Shown: piece by piece, positions 1-6,220 of the stretch
Layout: each line of letters opens with the position of its first letter
Numbering within the stretch: the stretch's first letter is position 1
Assembly: GCA_041648505.1 (NCBI GenBank)
Contig: JBAZOY010000071.1
Coordinates: forward strand, 1 to 11,011
From: JBAZOY01 sp041648505
GTDB taxonomy: Bacteria > Desulfobacterota > Syntrophia > Syntrophales > CG2-30-49-12
DNA length: 11,011 bases
Reading direction: 5' to 3'
Translations under genes and position numbers: made by a program
The notes under the pieces: generated by a model
What the model saw: the letters and a program-made list of their open reading frames with translations, nothing else
What the model was told of the DNA's origin: nothing
Database searches by the model: none

Positions 1-302
1 GAACACCTCCGTATCTATTTTGGTGTTCACAGAATTACGTGATAGCTATTCGATTGTCAGAGAACTTTGTTTGCTATGTGCTGGCACATTTTTCCGTTAT
101 CGATGTCCTGGCACTCAACATATAGGTGTTATGAATGTAAGCATCTCAAAAGTAATTGTGGTCTCGCTAGAGGTGATCGTCATTGATTTCCGATTGAAAG
201 GATGTATGTCCTTTAAAATCGCCGCATGCTACATTTCAGGATGTAATAACTTGTGGTCTTCTTTACACTTGCTGTCAAGGTAACTTCGCCTTATGATACT
301 TC
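1..302. other. left-end stretch with no supported gene
   Basis: The + strand is open from the window edge to a stop at 281-283. The translation has no recognisable domain, is rich in Cys, Val and Ile, and has no ribosome binding site before any start, so I do not call it a gene. The minus strand, downstream of the acyl-CoA dehydrogenase gene, is broken by stops in all frames; the longest readable piece ends in a 22-codon stretch starting ATGACG. Visible structure: an inverted repeat GAACACC (1-7) / GGTGTTC (22-28) with a 14-base loop, a palindrome ATGTGC-TG-GCACAT (76-89), and a hairpin AAAGGA/TCCTTT (197-214) with a 6-base loop. No T-run follows that hairpin on either strand, so it is not a standard terminator. 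Confidence 0.5.
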
Positions 303-1472
303 TTAATCCAGGACCGAGTCCAACACAACCCGATTACTCCTGAGCATTTCAGCGGCGATTATCAACCTTTGGATCTCACTAGTTCCTTCCCCTATAGTGC
401 ATAGACGGCTGTCCCTCCAGTAACGTTCCACAGGGAAATCTTTAGTTAATCCGTAGCCTCCGTGAATCTGTACAGCTTTGTAGGTGACTCTGTCAGCCAT
501 TTCAGAGGCATAGAGTTTTGCCATGGATGATTCCTTTGTATACCTTTTTACTCCCTTATCTTCCATGTAAAGTCCTCTGTAAGTTAAGAGTCTTGCGGCA
601 TCGATCTCTGTGCCCATATCAGCAATCATTGCCCGGATGAGCTGAAAATCAGCGATCGGCTTCCCAAATTGTATTCGTTCCTGAGCAAATTTTATCGAAG
701 CCTCAAGAGCGGCTCTCGCTATCCCTATCGCGCCTATTGCTACATAGAGTCTCATAACGTCATAGAGACCCATCATATCGCTAATTCCTTTGTTTAATCT
801 GCCGATCAGATTCTCCTTTGGTACCCGGCAATTCTCAAATATCAACTCACCATTACTGAACGCCCTGTTATTAGTGAAGTTAACTTTTCTGCCAATAGTC
901 ATCCCCGGTGTGTCTTTTTCTACCATTATAGTGCTTAGTCCACCGTAACGATCCTCAGCAGTGCGAACAGTAACAAAATAAAAGTCGGCCTTGCCCAGAT
1001 TGGTAACAAACCACTTTGTCCCATTAATTACCCATTCATCTCCTTCCAGTACTGCACGGGTTGAAATAGATGCTGCATCTGTCCCTGCATCAGCTTCGGT
1101 ACCGGCGTGCGCCCCTATTTTCTTCCCATCGTATATACGTGGGATCAGACTTTTCTTAGTTTCTTCTGTTCCTACTTTCCATACTTCATATGCCATATAC
1201 CAAGCCGTGTTAGCTACTATAGCAGCAACAAAAGAATCGTGTGCCATCTCCTCGCTGATTATCGCCTGATCTATGTGGCTTCCTCCCATCCCGCCATATT
1301 CTTTAGGCATGACAACCCCTACTAACTTTAATTTTGAAAGTTTTTCAACGATACTGTAATCGAACTCTCCTGTTTTATCGAACGCTGCTGCCTTGGGAGC
1401 TATCTCTTTGTCGCAGAATTCTCTAATGACTTTTCTTAATACTTCCTGTTCCTTTGTGTAACCAAAATCCAT
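303..1472 (-). CDS. acyl-CoA dehydrogenase (FAD-dependent)
   Basis: This 389-residue cytoplasmic flavoprotein would oxidise an acyl-CoA to the 2,3-enoyl-CoA and pass electrons to electron transfer flavoprotein. Its length is normal for the short/medium-chain family. The N-terminal helical domain covers about residues 1-115. The middle beta domain has EADAGTD (126-132) followed by WVINGTKWFVTN (147-158), the usual FAD and substrate contact segment. The C-terminal helical domain has QERIQFGKPIADFQ (264-277) and QIHGGYGLTKDFPVERYWRD (335-354). The catalytic base is expected at Glu362 in IGEGTSEIQR, the family's usual YEGT position, so the enzyme looks intact. The segment before EADAGTD reads AHAGT where many relatives have AxTEP-like sequence. 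The chosen ATG has AAGGAG (complement of 1482-1487) nine bases upstream. No ETF or CoA-ligase gene lies beside it, so the substrate cannot be assigned; glutaryl-CoA dehydrogenase is unlikely because the active-site segment differs. Confidence 0.96.
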   Translation of the reverse strand: MDFGYTKEQEVLRKVIREFCDKEIAPKAAAFDKTGEFDYSIVEKLSKLKLVGVVMPKEYGGMGGSHIDQAIISEEMAHDSFVAAIVANTAWYMAYEVWKVGTEETKKSLIPRIYDGKKIGAHAGTEADAGTDAASISTRAVLEGDEWVINGTKWFVTNLGKADFYFVTVRTAEDRYGGLSTIMVEKDTPGMTIGRKVNFTNNRAFSNGELIFENCRVPKENLIGRLNKGISDMMGLYDVMRLYVAIGAIGIARAALEASIKFAQERIQFGKPIADFQLIRAMIADMGTEIDAARLLTYRGLYMEDKGVKRYTKESSMAKLYASEMADRVTYKAVQIHGGYGLTKDFPVERYWRDSRLCTIGEGTSEIQRLIIAAEMLRSNRVVLDSVLD

Positions 1473-1574
1473 CTTATCGTTCTCCTTTTTTATGCGTTTT
1501 TCTTGTATAGGATGTATTTTTATCTTACTTCTTTATAATAGCCCATTTGTAGTCGATAAATCGTACACCTTTTT

Positions 1575-1594
1575 TTAATACTACGCTTAATACT
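1575..1594. repeat. 8-base direct repeat upstream of the acyl-CoA dehydrogenase gene
   Basis: TTAATACT occurs at 1575-1582 and again at 1587-1594, a 12-base period of roughly one helical turn, about 105-120 bases upstream of the acyl-CoA dehydrogenase start. A small perfect hairpin, GAAGAT/ATCTTC with a 5-base loop, lies beside it at 1605-1621. Either could be a regulator site or chance in A+T-rich DNA. I found no convincing minus-strand promoter with both boxes here. Confidence 0.25.
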
Positions 1595-1754
1595 CCTTGA
1601 AATTGAAGATCAAAAATCTTCCAGGCTACTCCTTCCCTTAAAAGAGACTTGCTATATGCTGCATAAACTTTAACCTGTAAAAAGCGCACTGTAAATATCT
1701 GATTTTTTTCTTATGCTCAGGTGGAAGGGTTGTCAACAAAATTATAAATCTTAT

Positions 1755-1767
1755 TGTAAATTTTACA
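1755..1767. promoter_or_regulatory. palindrome upstream of the purSL promoter
   Basis: The sequence TGTAAA-T-TTTACA is a perfect 6-base-arm palindrome. It ends 18 bases before the proposed -35 box of purSL. Its place just upstream of a promoter suits a regulator site, but it is A+T-rich and does not resemble the enterobacterial PurR operator. Confidence 0.3.
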
Positions 1768-1785
1768 GACATGCATGGTTAACGG

Positions 1786-1814
1786 TTGCTTCGGAGTTTG
1801 CATTTTGTTATAAA
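1786..1814 (+). promoter_or_regulatory. candidate sigma-70-type promoter for purSL-hemW
   Basis: TTGCTT (1786-1791) and TATAAA (1809-1814) are separated by 17 bases, matching the sigma-70 consensus at 4 of 6 and 5 of 6 positions. Transcription would begin near 1821, giving a short leader before the ribosome binding site AAGGAAGGA (1835-1843), five bases before the ATG at 1849. A poorer alternative further upstream is TTGTCA (1730-1735) with TATTGT (1752-1757). Confidence 0.55.
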
Positions 1815-1848
1815 ATAAGTTCAGTCGATGAAATAAGGAAGGACATTT

Positions 1849-4230
1849 ATGGCAGACAGGATAGAAATCAGTTTTAAAGAAGGGATCAGGGATGCCCTTG
1901 GTGAGAAGATCAGGAGAAGGATTATCGAGCATCTCCAGATCAGCGTTGACGAGGTAAAGACTATCGAGGTTTATACCATTGATGGTCAGTTTACAGGAGA
2001 GGAATTACAAATGGCTGCTACTGGTCCTCTTTCCGACCCCATTATTCAGGATTTTACCATTAACAGGGGAATGGCCGACCATTTTGACTGGTTGATCGAG
2101 GTCGGATTCAAACCTGGTGTTACAGACAATATAGGAAGGACGGCGCGGGAGGCACTGCATCTGCTGTTCGAAAAATCAGCAGAGCACCTTATGGGGGTTT
2201 ATACCTCCAGGCAGTACCTGATAAGGGGTTCCATCAGCAGAATGGATGCGGCAAGAATTGCATCCGCCCTTCTTGCCAATGAACTGATCGAGCGTTATGA
2301 AATTATAGAGGGCAGGATATGGGATAGAGATAAGGGGGTGACTCCCTATGTGCCGCGTGTAGTGGTTGCCGACCACCCAGAGACGGAAGAGATTGATCTG
2401 AATGTGGATGATCAGGCGCTCCTAATGATCAGCAACGAAAGGGTTCTGGCCTTGAATCTGGCCGAGATGAAAACCCTTCGTGACTATCTGAAGGGTGAAG
2501 CAGTCCAGAGAGAGAGAGGAAAACTCGGTCTTGGTGAGAAGATGACCGATGCCGAGCTTGAATGTCTCGCCCAGACCTGGTCTGAACATTGTAAGCACAA
2601 GATATTTAACAGTCTTATCACCTACGAAGACGAGAATGGCATAATTTTTAATATTAATTCCCTCTTCGACAGTTATATAAAGAGATCCACAGGGGAAATC
2701 AGGAAACGTCTGGGTGTCAATGACTGGTGTCTCTCTGTTTTTGCCGATAATGCCGGGATCATTAAATTCAATGATGATTATAATCTTGTCTTTAAGGTAG
2801 AAACCCATAATTCTCCTTCAGCCCTTGATCCTTACGGCGGTGCTCTTACCGGGATCGTCGGTGTGAACAGAGATCCATTCGGTACGGGAAAGGGGGCCAA
2901 GTTGATCTTCAATACGGATATATTCTGCTTCGCGCCTCCTTCATATGCAAAGCCTCTACCTAAGAGAATTCTACACCCGAGGCGTATCTATGAAGGTGTT
3001 CGGGAAGGGGTGGAACACGGAGGAAACAAAAGCGGCATTCCAACAGTCAACGGATGCATCGTTTTTGATGAGCGTTATCTGGGGAAACCTCTCGTCTATT
3101 GCGGGACGGGGGGGATCATGCCTTCCCTCATCGGGGGGGAGGTAACGCACACAAAAGAGGTTTTACCGGGTGATCTGGTTGTCATGACCGGAGGCAGGAT
3201 CGGTAAAGACGGCATACACGGGGCAACCTTCTCTTCGGAAGAGCTGCATGAGGGTTCTCCCGTAACTGCTGTTCAGATTGGCGATCCCATTACCCAGAAG
3301 AAGATGACTGATTTCCTCCTGATAGCGAGAGATCAGAATCTATATCGTTGTATTACCGATAACGGCGCCGGCGGTCTTTCATCGTCGGTGGGTGAAACGG
3401 CCTGCTTCTCCGGTGGCTGTGAGATTGATCTGGAAAAAGCGCCGCTGAAGTATGCCGGTCTTGCTCCCTGGGAGATTCTCATATCCGAATCTCAGGAGAG
3501 AATGACCCTGGCGGTAGATCCGGTCAAAATAGATGCGTTTCTTGCCCTGGCCGGGAAAATGGGTGTAGAGGCTACCGTACTGGGTAGATATACCGATTCG
3601 GGAAAGTTTCATATATTGTACGGGGGGAAAACAGTAGTCTATCTGGATATGAATTTCCTCCATGGGGGGCTGCCTCAGATGTGCTTGCATGCGAAGTGGT
3701 CGCCACCCAGTTACGAGGAGCCCAATTTCCCGGAGCCGGAGAATATGGGGCAAGCGCTGAAAGAAATGCTTTGCAGGTTGAATATATGCAGTAAGGAGTC
3801 CGTTGTCAGACAATACGACCATGAGGTTCAGGGGGGAAGTGTAGTCAAGCCACTGGTGGGTGTTGCCGATGATGGTCCTTCCGATGCCGCGGTGATCCGT
3901 CCTCTCCTCGATTCCTTTGAAGGAATAGTGGTAGCCAGTGGTATCTGCCCCCGTTACAGCGATATTGATACTTACCACATGGTAGCCTGCACCATTGATG
4001 AGGCGATAAGAAACTGCATTGCTGTGGGTGGTACTCTGGAGCGGATGGCCGGACTGGATAATTTCTGCTGGTGTGATCCGGTCCAGTCGGAAAAAACGCC
4101 CGACGGCGAGTATAAGCTGGCCCAGCTTGTCCGCGCTAACATGGCTCTCTATGATTATACAACAGCCTACGGTGTCCCCTGTATTTCGGGGAAAGACAGT
4201 ATGAAAACGATTATCAGATCGAAGGAATAA
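1849..4230 (+). CDS. purL: phosphoribosylformylglycinamidine synthase, PurS-PurL fusion, N-terminal 793 residues up to a frameshift
   Basis: FGAM synthase converts formylglycinamide ribonucleotide, glutamine and ATP to FGAM in purine synthesis. Residues 1 to about 110 resemble PurS, the small scaffold subunit that is usually separate. The PurL part follows: WSEHCKHKIF (244-253) with the conserved His segment, VETHNSPSALDPYGGALTG (318-336) for ATP/Mg binding, and DNGAGGLSSS (504-513) closing the first AIR-synthase-like half. The second half begins near 650 and reaches GKDSMK (781-786). There the frame breaks, and eight unrelated codons (TIIRSKE and stop) end this ORF. Restoring one A gives 992 residues, a size I recall for PurSL fusions in Geobacter-like bacteria. 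No glutaminase domain is present, so a separate PurQ must supply ammonia; it is not in this window. The start has AAGGAAGGA five bases upstream. Confidence 0.95.
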   Translation: MADRIEISFKEGIRDALGEKIRRRIIEHLQISVDEVKTIEVYTIDGQFTGEELQMAATGPLSDPIIQDFTINRGMADHFDWLIEVGFKPGVTDNIGRTAREALHLLFEKSAEHLMGVYTSRQYLIRGSISRMDAARIASALLANELIERYEIIEGRIWDRDKGVTPYVPRVVVADHPETEEIDLNVDDQALLMISNERVLALNLAEMKTLRDYLKGEAVQRERGKLGLGEKMTDAELECLAQTWSEHCKHKIFNSLITYEDENGIIFNINSLFDSYIKRSTGEIRKRLGVNDWCLSVFADNAGIIKFNDDYNLVFKVETHNSPSALDPYGGALTGIVGVNRDPFGTGKGAKLIFNTDIFCFAPPSYAKPLPKRILHPRRIYEGVREGVEHGGNKSGIPTVNGCIVFDERYLGKPLVYCGTGGIMPSLIGGEVTHTKEVLPGDLVVMTGGRIGKDGIHGATFSSEELHEGSPVTAVQIGDPITQKKMTDFLLIARDQNLYRCITDNGAGGLSSSVGETACFSGGCEIDLEKAPLKYAGLAPWEILISESQERMTLAVDPVKIDAFLALAGKMGVEATVLGRYTDSGKFHILYGGKTVVYLDMNFLHGGLPQMCLHAKWSPPSYEEPNFPEPENMGQALKEMLCRLNICSKESVVRQYDHEVQGGSVVKPLVGVADDGPSDAAVIRPLLDSFEGIVVASGICPRYSDIDTYHMVACTIDEAIRNCIAVGGTLERMAGLDNFCWCDPVQSEKTPDGEYKLAQLVRANMALYDYTTAYGVPCISGKDSMKTIIRSKE
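4204..4208 (+). other. single-base frameshift site in purL
   Basis: The run AAAA at 4204-4207 follows ATG in the codons for GKDSM. The zero frame continues ACG ATT ATC to a stop at 4228-4230. If one more A is supplied, or the ribosome re-reads one base, the frame becomes AAA AAC GAT TAT and the protein reads GKDSMKNDYQIEGIKIS, the expected PurL sequence. Everything downstream to 4826 then reads in that frame. The cause is either a base lost in a homopolymer (sequencing or assembly error, or true mutation) or -1 frameshifting. The site is not a classic X XXY YYZ heptamer, so an error or mutation is more likely. Confidence 0.9.
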
Positions 4231-4826
4231 AGATTTCGATACCTCCCACCCTTCTGTTTTCCGTCATCGGTAAGATCGAGGATGTCAGACGGGCTGTCAC
4301 AATGGACGCCAAGGAGGCGGGCCATCTCGTCTATATCCTTGGTGTTACTTATCCTGAACTCGGTGGTTCCGAGTGGTACGCCATGCACGGCTTTATCGGG
4401 AACATGGTGCCTAAGGTCTTGGCGAAAGAGGCTAAGATACTGTATGAAGCCTTGAGTCAGGCTATCCATGCAGGTCTTGTAGCTTCCTGTCATGACCTTT
4501 CTGATGGTGGGCTCGGTGTTGCTCTTGCCGAGACTGCCTTTGCCGGCGGACTGGGTATGTTGATAGACCTGGCCCTCGTTCCTGTGAAGGGGATTGACCG
4601 GGATGACACCATCCTCTTTTCAGAATCCCAGAGCCGATTTGTCGTGACGGTCTTGCCTGCCTTCAAGGAACGATTCGAAGAGATGATGGGAGATTGTACT
4701 ATAAGTCGGATCGGAGAGGTACTTTCCGAAGGTATGTTAAAGATAAACGGAGTCAGGGGGGAACGAATTATCGAGGAAGATATCGGCCATTTAAAGGCTC
4801 TGTGGCAGCAGCCGGTCAACTTTTAG
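4206..4826 (+). CDS. purL: phosphoribosylformylglycinamidine synthase, C-terminal 206 residues in the -1 frame
   Basis: This is residues 787-992 of the reconstructed PurSL protein: the rest of the second catalytic half and its C-terminal domain. Reading from AAC at 4206 gives NDYQIEGIKISIPPTLLFSV, then SVIGKIEDVRRAVTMDAKEA, with no stop until TAG at 4824-4826. Familiar PurL segments include YPELGGSEWY, SCHDLSDGGLGVALAETAF (the glycine-rich stretch) and the closing VSE-type motif seen here as FSESQSRFVVTV. The first ATG in this frame is at 4302, but it has no ribosome binding site and lies inside the domain, so independent translation as a 174-residue protein would make little sense. The stop codon overlaps the ribosome binding site of hemW. 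Confidence 0.9.
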   Translation, partial: NDYQIEGIKISIPPTLLFSVIGKIEDVRRAVTMDAKEAGHLVYILGVTYPELGGSEWYAMHGFIGNMVPKVLAKEAKILYEALSQAIHAGLVASCHDLSDGGLGVALAETAFAGGLGMLIDLALVPVKGIDRDDTILFSESQSRFVVTVLPAFKERFEEMMGDCTISRIGEVLSEGMLKINGVRGERIIEEDIGHLKALWQQPVNF

Positions 4827-4835
4827 GAGTTGTCA

Positions 4836-5975
4836 ATGGGAGCGCCTGACAACTGCGGTACAGCCGGTCTTTACATCCATATTCCCTTCTGCCGGAGGAA
4901 ATGCAATTACTGTGACTTCTATTCCGAAATTTCCCTCCATCAGATTCCCCATTTTCTGAAGGCCCTTTTCGGAGAAATGGAGCTTTACCGTCAGATATTC
5001 AGCCGGTTTGACACACTCTATATCGGCGGGGGCACTCCTTCCGTCCTTACAATAACAGATTTCGAGGGTATTCTGTCGCGGGTTAAGGGGACCTTTTCCC
5101 TATCTCCTGATACGGAGATTACTGTGGAAGTCAACCCGGCAGATGTTGACCATGATTATCTCAAATCTCTCCGTCAACTGGGTGTAAATCGTCTTAACGT
5201 AGGGGTTCAATCTTTTAATGAAAAGGATCTTTCCTTTCTCGAACGCAGACATAACCCAAGTCAAGCCCTCCTCGCCGTTGAATATGCTCAGGAAGCTGGT
5301 TTTAGCAACATAGGCCTCGATTTGATTTATGGTATCCCCGGTCAGAACAGCCGGGCCTGGCTTGATAACCTTTCCCTGGCTGTATCGCTAAATATAGCGC
5401 ATCTTTCCTGTTATCAGCTAACCGTGGAATCCCGTACGCCTCTCGGTAAAAGATATCAGAGAGGAGAATTTACCATCCCCGATGAAGAAACAGAATATAA
5501 CCTGTTTATAGAAACATCAAAAACGCTTGAAGATGCGGGGTATATCCATTACGAGGTATCGAACTTTGCAAAAGATATTAGTATGGCATCAAAACACAAT
5601 CAGAAATACTGGGATCACACACCTTACCTCGGACTTGGGCCCGCTGCTCATTCTTTTGTGGACAATCGGCGCTGGTGGAACCACCGGTCTGTTGATCAAT
5701 ATGTCAGAGATATAGAAACGGGTAGTCCACCCGTTGAAGCGGCAGAGACCATGACTACCGAACAATTACAACTGGAAGCCCTGTTTCTAGGTCTCCGCAC
5801 GAAAAAGGGGGTCCAACTGAGAGATTTTTCCAATCAGTACCAATGCGAGCTCTTATCTGAAAACAGCAAGATACTGGCTACGCTCAGTAAAGCTGGATTG
5901 GTTGAAATCAGAGACGGTTATCTCTATCCCACCCGTACCGGCCTTGCTGTGGCTGACAGCCTGTGCCTATTGTGA
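4836..5975 (+). CDS. hemW: HemW-like radical SAM protein (heme chaperone, coproporphyrinogen III oxidase-like)
   Basis: This 379-residue protein has the normal length of HemW. The radical SAM cluster motif is C19-x3-C23-x2-C26 in YIHIPFCRRKCNYCDF. It is followed by YIGGGTPS, EVNPADVD, RLNVGVQSF and LIYGIPGQ, the usual order of SAM-barrel segments. HNQKYW at 254-259 is the HNxxYW motif linked to heme binding in HemW, followed by YLGLGPAAHSF. HemW is thought to bind and deliver heme and does not itself act as coproporphyrinogen oxidase; older annotation calls such proteins HemN. I chose the ATG at 4836 because AGGAG (4825-4829) sits six bases upstream; an in-frame TTG at 4830 lies too close to that site. 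The binding site overlaps the purL stop codon, so translation is probably coupled to PurL. A cytoplasmic 4Fe-4S enzyme suits an anaerobe. Confidence 0.94.
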   Translation: MGAPDNCGTAGLYIHIPFCRRKCNYCDFYSEISLHQIPHFLKALFGEMELYRQIFSRFDTLYIGGGTPSVLTITDFEGILSRVKGTFSLSPDTEITVEVNPADVDHDYLKSLRQLGVNRLNVGVQSFNEKDLSFLERRHNPSQALLAVEYAQEAGFSNIGLDLIYGIPGQNSRAWLDNLSLAVSLNIAHLSCYQLTVESRTPLGKRYQRGEFTIPDEETEYNLFIETSKTLEDAGYIHYEVSNFAKDISMASKHNQKYWDHTPYLGLGPAAHSFVDNRRWWNHRSVDQYVRDIETGSPPVEAAETMTTEQLQLEALFLGLRTKKGVQLRDFSNQYQCELLSENSKILATLSKAGLVEIRDGYLYPTRTGLAVADSLCLL

Positions 5976-6047
5976 ATTATTTCTAACGGAGGGATCGCTG
6001 AAAACGCAAAAAATATTTTATGCACTAGAGAGTAACTTTTTCAGAGC

Positions 6048-6082
6048 TTCACAAATATTCCTTGACAGTGTATATTTGTGAA
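6048..6082. promoter_or_regulatory. 11-base perfect inverted repeat flanking the -35 box
   Basis: TTCACAAATAT (6048-6058) and ATATTTGTGAA (6072-6082) are exact reverse complements separated by 13 bases, and the TTGACA box (6062-6067) lies inside the spacer. The core half-sites TTCACAA and TTGTGAA are those of the redox repressor Rex, but in everted order (Rex sites read TTGTGAA-N6-TTCACAA), so this is not a canonical Rex or CRP/FNR site. It is probably an operator for an unidentified dimeric regulator. It overlaps the second inverted repeat at 6070-6089. Confidence 0.65.
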
Positions 6083-6090
6083 AATATACG
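6062..6090 (+). promoter_or_regulatory. candidate promoter for the aminotransferase gene
   Basis: A perfect TTGACA (6062-6067) is followed after 17 bases by TATACG (6085-6090), a 4-of-6 match to TATAAT. Transcription would start near 6097, leaving a leader of about 125 bases before the aminotransferase ATG. A strong -35 with an imperfect -10, packed with inverted repeats, suits a regulated promoter. Confidence 0.6.
6070..6089. promoter_or_regulatory. 8-base perfect inverted repeat between the -35 and -10 boxes
   Basis: GTATATTT (6070-6077) and AAATATAC (6082-6089) are exact reverse complements around GTGA. The element fills the promoter spacer and covers most of the -10 box, the position where a bound repressor would block RNA polymerase. 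It shares its left arm and centre with the right arm of the 11-base repeat, so two proteins or two binding modes could compete here. Confidence 0.6.
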
Positions 6091-6147
6091 TAATAGAGGT
6101 ATGATCAGTTAAGCTCACGTTAGAGTGTTACACATAAGTAATGTTAC

Positions 6148-6170
6148 CATGTACCCGCGATGGGAACATG
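6148..6170 (+). promoter_or_regulatory. leader hairpin before the aminotransferase gene
   Basis: CATGTACCC (6148-6156) pairs with GGGAACATG (6162-6170) around a 5-base loop, with eight of nine positions matched and a single A-A mismatch. It would lie in the leader RNA about 50 bases before the start codon. It matches no riboswitch class I recognise and has no following T-run, so it is not a terminator. Confidence 0.4.
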
Positions 6171-6220
6171 AGGGGTATAGGGCAGAAAGATAAGGCGGAC
6201 AAGAAGGAAGAAAAAACATT

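Noticed and set aside
2..283. Open + strand frame at the left edge
   Set aside because: No start with a ribosome binding site, no domain, and an odd composition; it may be antisense noise.
1531..1540. TATAAT-like box upstream of the acyl-CoA dehydrogenase gene
   Set aside because: No matching -35 box at a usable distance on either strand; A+T-rich background makes such hits common.
3379..3978. 199-codon minus-strand ORF inside purL
   Set aside because: It is antisense to conserved PurL coding sequence and is a shadow of it.
4302..4826. Separate 174-residue gene starting at ATG 4302
   Set aside because: It begins inside the PurL C-terminal half, has no ribosome binding site, and the same frame is open back to the purL break with conserved PurL sequence, so it is the continuation of purL.
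6048..6082. Canonical Rex or CRP/FNR site
   Set aside because: The half-sites are in everted order with a 21-base gap; neither half has a partner at the canonical 6-base spacing.
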